Positions 59,827 through 64,000 of a stretch of 64,000 bases of DNA are shown one piece after another; position 1 is the stretch's first letter; the number at the start of each line of letters is the position of its first letter. The translations under genes were made by a program, and so were the position numbers. The stretch comes from Panopea generosa. Its lineage: Eukaryota > Mollusca > Bivalvia > Adapedonta > Hiatellidae. The notes beneath the pieces are model-generated. The model was not told the DNA's origin, ran no database searches, and saw nothing but the letters and a program-made list of their open reading frames with translations. The stretch spans positions 7,108,501 through 7,172,500 of the forward strand of contig CM055907.1 of the NCBI GenBank assembly GCA_029582155.1, given 5' to 3'.

Positions 59827-60066
59827 TGAGAATTATCATTGTTAACTGTTGACTGTTACTCATGTAGGCAGGGAATGCCCAGCCACATGACCCTGTACAG
59901 TGTTTTTCAGACAGCTATAATGTGTTAAAGTTTAATGTAGGATTTGTGACTTTATTGCTGAAGCAGCTTTTTCTGCTGATCACAGACGTAGTTTAAATTT
60001 GCTAAATGTATCCTTTTTGTTGAATTTATTTTGATAAGAATTTTATAGTGACACTGCAAAATCAAA
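59827..60066 (+). other. Spacer between SGNH-like ORF and gag
   Basis: 240 bp without coding content. It ends TAGTGACACTGCAAAATCAA before the gag ATG. It may carry the gag leader or an alternative transcription start. Confidence 0.5.
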
Positions 60067-62040
60067 ATGTCTGATGTCTCATCGCATGTTAACATTTGTG
60101 AAGCGCAGGCAGATATTCAATCTGAGCCAGTACGAGCTGGCACAAGAGAGCGTAAGCCTACCGAAAAGGGTTTACAATATGAAATTGCGATATGTGAAAG
60201 AAAGTTTAAGGCTGCTGTGTCAATGTGGCGTAGCAGTGTTAGTAAGATGTCGGTCTTGCTTTCAGATGAAACTGATCTTAATTTAATTAGAGATGGCAGA
60301 AATTCGCTTGACCGTTCGATGAATGACGTAGATACTACATTCTGTCGTCTTAGGGAATTACATGGGTCAGAGATGCCAGAAATTCGTGGTATTGCTGAAA
60401 TATTTGAGAATTTGGAAGAAGAAAATCAGAAGTTTATGTCCAAAATTGCAGATAGAATTTGTGATATTCAGCTCGAAAATGTTGAAACTGGGTCGCGCTT
60501 TTCTGTACAATCTTCCCGAAGTAGTCTATCGTGGCGGTCTAGGTCATCTAATGTTTCTAGGCGTTCTGATACTGCTGCCGAAGCAGCCGCTCTAAAGGCT
60601 AAACTAAAGTATATCGATGCTGAGGCAAAATCAAAGGCAGAGCTAGAGAAAATTATGACAAGGAGAAAGTTAGAGATGGCACAGGCTAAACTGGGGGCTC
60701 TAGATGAGGATTCTGTTGATTCATTAGCTGATTTAGATTTTGAGCCCAAATTACCTGTTTTTCAAGATGATAGGGAAAGTTACACAAATGGCTATGTAAA
60801 GACTCATTCTCACGTTTCTTCAGCTGATGTAAAGATGCCTATGAATAATAGCCACTCACAACACAGTATCCCTATTAATGTAGGTGTTAATGCTGCATTT
60901 CAGACTTGTACCCTCGGAGAGTCTAAGGCTTGTAATGCTTCTTCTTTAAATCCTACTGCTGAGTCATTTTTACCTTCACATTCACAGCAAACGGAGAGCG
61001 TATTGTCACCCCCTATCGCTATGGCTACTCAAACTTCAACAAACATGTCAGTGATGAATGGTCCCACAACTTTGGTACAAAACTCGTCTGTTCATGAAAC
61101 TAATGGGAATGATACTCGGAGAGAAATTCTAGAACTTACCAAGACCTTGGCAGAGCATGTTAGTCTAAGCCGTCTTCCTCCGCCTGAACCTAATGTGTTT
61201 GATGGTGACCCATTAAAGTATCCTGGTTGGAAATCTGCTTTTCACACCTTAATTGAACAGAAACGGATCCCTCCATCAGAGAAAATTCATTACTTAAGAA
61301 AATATCTTGGGGGTTCAGTTAGGGAGGTTGTTGAGAACTTTTTCTTGCTTACGACCGAAGATGCGTATGAAGAAGCAAAGAAATTGTTAGATCAACGTTA
61401 TGGCGATCCTTTCATAATTGGAAATGCATTCCGCGATAAACTAGAAAATTGGCCCAAGATTCAGTCTAGAGATGGTCATGGTTTGCAAAGGTTTGCAGAT
61501 TTCTTGAAGCAGTGTCATACTGCTATGGAAAGTATTAATTGTCTTGGCATTCTTGATGATGATCGAGAGAATAGAAAGTTGTTGGTCAAAATTCCAGAAT
61601 GGGTTGTAACTAGATGGAGTAGGTATGTAGCTCAGTGGAAAGAGCAAAAGGGCAAATTTCCACCTTTTAAGGAATTCATGCAATTCATGGTGAAGGAGGC
61701 AAAAATAGCTTGTGATCCTGTCACATCACTTCAGTCATTAAAGATTGGTCAAGGTTGTAGTAGCATGGGTAAGGCCGACAACTATGCGAAACAGTATAAA
61801 CGGCTTCCATTGAAAGGGCGTTCCTTTGCGACAGAAGTTAAGGATAACTTCGGGTCAGCGACATTTAACGCAGTAAAACCCGACAGAAAAGAATGTGTTC
61901 TATGTCAGAAGAGTCATGATATTGATGTTTGTAAAGAGTTTCTCGCAAAGGCTGTAGAGAATAGGAAGGCTCCTGCACGTAAAAAGGGGCTCTGTTTTGG
62001 TTGTTTGTGTAGTGGTCATGTAGCAAAGAAAAAGGTGTGA
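60067..62040 (+). CDS. gag: BEL/Pao Gag polyprotein region, 657 aa, frame broken at its end
   Basis: The N-terminus has RERKPTEKGLQYE, typical of BEL/Pao Gag starts. A serine/arginine-rich stretch and a charged coiled-coil (about residues 169-210, AAEAAALKAKLKYIDAEAKS...) follow. A low-complexity linker leads to a DUF1759-type domain at about 375-550 (NVFDGDPLKYPGWKSAF, LRKYLGGSVREVV, AKKLLDQRYGDP). The C-terminus has a CxxC zinc region (CVLCQKSHDIDVC at ~609) and CFGCLCSGH (~642). The stop at 62038 falls inside the second zinc knuckle. The next part, CEKCNKLHPTSLHGD, continues in the +1 frame from 62036, so this stop comes from an indel and not from a natural end. The protein would package RNA and form particles in the cytoplasm. 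Confidence 0.88.
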   Translation: MSDVSSHVNICEAQADIQSEPVRAGTRERKPTEKGLQYEIAICERKFKAAVSMWRSSVSKMSVLLSDETDLNLIRDGRNSLDRSMNDVDTTFCRLRELHGSEMPEIRGIAEIFENLEEENQKFMSKIADRICDIQLENVETGSRFSVQSSRSSLSWRSRSSNVSRRSDTAAEAAALKAKLKYIDAEAKSKAELEKIMTRRKLEMAQAKLGALDEDSVDSLADLDFEPKLPVFQDDRESYTNGYVKTHSHVSSADVKMPMNNSHSQHSIPINVGVNAAFQTCTLGESKACNASSLNPTAESFLPSHSQQTESVLSPPIAMATQTSTNMSVMNGPTTLVQNSSVHETNGNDTRREILELTKTLAEHVSLSRLPPPEPNVFDGDPLKYPGWKSAFHTLIEQKRIPPSEKIHYLRKYLGGSVREVVENFFLLTTEDAYEEAKKLLDQRYGDPFIIGNAFRDKLENWPKIQSRDGHGLQRFADFLKQCHTAMESINCLGILDDDRENRKLLVKIPEWVVTRWSRYVAQWKEQKGKFPPFKEFMQFMVKEAKIACDPVTSLQSLKIGQGCSSMGKADNYAKQYKRLPLKGRSFATEVKDNFGSATFNAVKPDRKECVLCQKSHDIDVCKEFLAKAVENRKAPARKKGLCFGCLCSGHVAKKKV

Positions 62041-62980
62041 AAAATGTAATAAACTGCATCCGACTTCTCTGCATGGAGATAAGATTTCTCCTGAACCGCT
62101 CAGTCAGAAGGATAGTCAGGTTAAAGAAAGTCAGTCAGGCATTGACAGACATTCTTCTCCATTGCGTGGTGTTTCCTTTATGAATTATGCTGGTTCATGC
62201 CGTATGAGTTCGATGATATTGCCGGTGTATATCTCTCATGAAGGTCGTTCGAATACGGAAAGATTAGTGTACGCATTGTTAGACTCACAGTCAGATACAA
62301 CTTTTGTCCTCGAGCATACATGTAAAGCATTAGGAGTATCTGGAGTCGAGGTTCATTTGTTGCTTTCTACCATGTATGCAGAGAACAAGGTAGTGAAAAG
62401 TCGGAAAATCAACGGTCTGACAGTTAGAGGTTTTAAGCACTCATTGAAGTTGTCCCTCCCAGTTGCATATACCAGGCAGATTATGCCGGCGAATCGTTCT
62501 CATATCCCTACACCAGAAATGGCAAGGAAATGGCCATATTTGGTGCATATCTCGAGCGAGCTTATGCCAATACAAGATTGTGAGGTGGGTTTGTTGATTG
62601 GCTATAACTGTGCTCGTGCGTTGATGCCAAGGGATGTCATTGCACCGGATAAAAATGGTCCATACGCACAAAATACTGATCTTGGTTGGGGTATTGTTGG
62701 GATTGTCGATACGGATAGTAACAATCAAATTGACCTTGATCCAGTTGGTGTTAGTTATCGTGTTCTAGTATGTGAAGTTGACTCATCTTTGTCAGTAAAA
62801 GAGAGCAGTGGTATCAATGCTGATCACGTGTTGGTTTCTTTCAGAAATAAGGTTAAAGAGGCAATAAACCCTATGGACGTTGTTAGAATGATGGATCTTG
62901 ATTTTGTAGAACATAAGGGTGGTGATGTTTCTCACTGTCGAGGACAAACATTTCCTTGGCATAATGAAAGCTGGCATTAA
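62036..62980 (+). CDS. pro: BEL/Pao zinc-region remainder and aspartic protease, frame broken
   Basis: Open from TGT at 62036, directly after the gag frameshift. It starts CEKCNKLHPTSLHGD and continues through MNYAGSCRMSS to the protease active-site loop YALLDSQSDTTFV (Asp codon at 62282). BEL/Pao protease-like domains (peptidase A17/DUF1758 type) commonly have D-T-Q or D-T-G, so the Ser here is a conservative change. QDCEVGLLIGYNCARALMP and DLGWGIVG follow, typical of the domain's C-terminal half. The frame ends at 62980, but homology switches to another frame at about 62932, leaving the last ~16 codons as out-of-frame sequence. The first in-frame Met is at 62162, but that need not be a start. 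Confidence 0.85.
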   Translation, partial: CEKCNKLHPTSLHGDKISPEPLSQKDSQVKESQSGIDRHSSPLRGVSFMNYAGSCRMSSMILPVYISHEGRSNTERLVYALLDSQSDTTFVLEHTCKALGVSGVEVHLLLSTMYAENKVVKSRKINGLTVRGFKHSLKLSLPVAYTRQIMPANRSHIPTPEMARKWPYLVHISSELMPIQDCEVGLLIGYNCARALMPRDVIAPDKNGPYAQNTDLGWGIVGIVDTDSNNQIDLDPVGVSYRVLVCEVDSSLSVKESSGINADHVLVSFRNKVKEAINPMDVVRMMDLDFVEHKGGDVSHCRGQTFPWHNESWH

Positions 62981-64000
62981 GAGAGTAGACGGGCACTATG
63001 AGATGCCATTACCTTTGAGGGATAAGGAGTTCAGCCTTCCAAAGAACAAAGCAGTGGCGCTGCATCGTTTAACTCATTTGAAACGTAGACTGAGAAAAGA
63101 CAAGCAATATCTGGATCATTATTGCTCCTTTATGCAGGAAATGTTTAGTAAGGGCTATGCAGAAAGGGTCCCAAAGTCAGCTCTCAACCGGAATGACGGT
63201 AGTGTTTGGTATATCCCTCACCACGGCATATATCATTCTAAGAAGCCAGAAAAGATTAGGGTAGTCTTTGACTGTAGTGCGACATTCATGGGCGAATCGT
63301 TAAACAGTCATTTGTTGCAAGGTCCGGATTTAACCAATACATTGGTTGGAGTTCTTTGCAGATTTAGAAAAGAAAGCGTAACATTTATGTGTGACATTGA
63401 GCAAATGTTCTTCCAGTTTCGGATAAGTCCAAGTCAGCGTGATCTTTTGCGATTTCTTTGGTGGGAGAACAATGACTTCGATGAGGAACCAATTGAATAC
63501 CGTATGTGTGTGCACCTCTTCGGTGCAGCTTCTTCCCCAGGGTGTGCCAACTTTGGACTAAAACAGATTGCTTCAGATTATGAAGATGAGCTTGGTTCGG
63601 ATGTATCCAATTTTGTGCGCCGTGATTTCTATGTGGATGACGGGCTGACATCCGTACCCACAGATGAGAAAGCTATGAGCTTGATAACAAGAAGCAAAGA
63701 GATGTGCAGTAAAGGTGGTTTAAAATTGTATAAAATTTTGTCCAGCTCAAAGTCAGTCCTACAGCAGATTCCACCTGGAGAAAGGGCTAAGGGATTTGTA
63801 AATGTTGACCTGCTTAATGACACTCTTCCCATAGAAAGGGCATTAGGTGTTCAGTGGTGCATAGAATCAGATTGCTTTCAGTTCAGAATTACACTTTCCG
63901 ACAGGCCTCTTACAAGACGTGGTGTCTTATCGACAGTTAGTTCTGTGTACGACCCTCTTGGCTTTATTTCCCCCGTTGTGCTAGTTGGCAAGCAGATCCT
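62932..64000 (+). CDS. pol (RT): BEL/Pao reverse transcriptase, open to the window end (partial)
   Basis: In the third frame, homology begins at TVEDKHFLGIMKAG (62934) and stays open without a stop to base 64000. Landmarks: HYEMPLPLRD, ALHRLTHLKRRLRKDKQY, KIRVVFDCSATF (finger region), LNSHLLQGPDLTN, FMCDIEQMFFQFRI (first catalytic Asp), HLFGAASSPGCAN, FYVDDGLTS with the YVDD box at 63630-63641, and SVYDPLGFISPVV, a Pao signature. All expected catalytic aspartates are present, so this part looks recently active despite the upstream frameshifts. Running off the edge, it gives no N- or C-terminal stop-delimited ORF of its own. Function: copies element RNA into cDNA. Confidence 0.92.

Larger units (their letters stand above)
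58430..64000 (+). mobile_element. BEL/Pao LTR retrotransposon, 3' part outside window
   Basis: Order: leader, extra SGNH-like ORF (59107), gag with DUF1759-type domain (60067), A17-like protease (62282 active site), RT with YVDD (63630). This order and the Pao-specific motifs 'SVYDPLGFISPVV' and YALLDSQSD place it in BEL/Pao. Frameshifts at about 62035 and 62930 make this copy defective. RNase H, integrase and the 3' LTR must lie beyond base 64000 if present. Confidence 0.9.

Noticed and set aside
60468-60749. 93-codon minus-strand frame opposite gag
   Set aside because: It is a shadow of the well-supported gag frame on the plus strand.

Overview
This window looks like nuclear DNA from an invertebrate animal, most likely a mollusc and probably a bivalve. 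It is AT-rich and intron-rich, with few genes, many minisatellites, several families of tRNA-derived SINEs, foldback and hAT-type MITEs, LINE scraps and a BEL/Pao LTR retrotransposon. Several dispersed repeats, including those opening with an 'AAGA.GGCC...TCACCTGA' motif, resemble repeats I associate with bivalves. The species assignment is inference; no search was run.

Layout. 1-15 kb is intergenic: tandem arrays at 1-500, 4520-5400, 7345-7446, 11745-12575 and 14700-15085, plus dispersed repeats. At 15.09-17.17 kb lies a compact two-exon gene. It has a housekeeping-type promoter (CACGTG, TGACGTAA, TCTCGCGAGA), a strong start context, canonical splice sites and an AATAAA signal, and it encodes a 38-residue hydrophobic protein I do not recognise. 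A decayed integrase-core (DDE) gene lies directly against its 3' end (17.19-17.67 kb). At 23.66-25.41 kb, minus strand, is a frameshifted protein kinase pseudogene preceded by an Ig-like-looking segment. At 27.85-29.26 kb a palindromic MITE has been amplified as four tandem ~352-bp units. 29-40 kb is mostly repeat-scattered intergenic DNA.

The clearest conserved gene is EMC5/MMGT1, subunit 5 of the ER membrane protein complex. It has four exons on the plus strand from 40331 to 46926 and encodes 107 residues. Its introns hold a LINE fragment, a MITE copy, a hAT element with a 5-bp target duplication and several SINEs. 47-54 kb is SINE-rich and contains a ~1.9 kb block of ~300-bp repeats. 55-58.4 kb has palindromic minisatellites, a LINE 3' end, a long foldback element flanked by TTAA and two tandem arrays.

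From about 58.4 kb to the window end is one BEL/Pao-type retrotransposon in plus orientation: a probable LTR/leader, an extra ORF with an SGNH-hydrolase-like layout, gag, protease and reverse transcriptase. Gag, protease and RT lie in three different frames because of two frameshifts. The RT frame is still open at base 64000, so RNase H, integrase and the 3' LTR would be beyond the window.

Only EMC5 and the small two-exon gene look like functioning host genes. All other coding signal is transposon-derived or broken.
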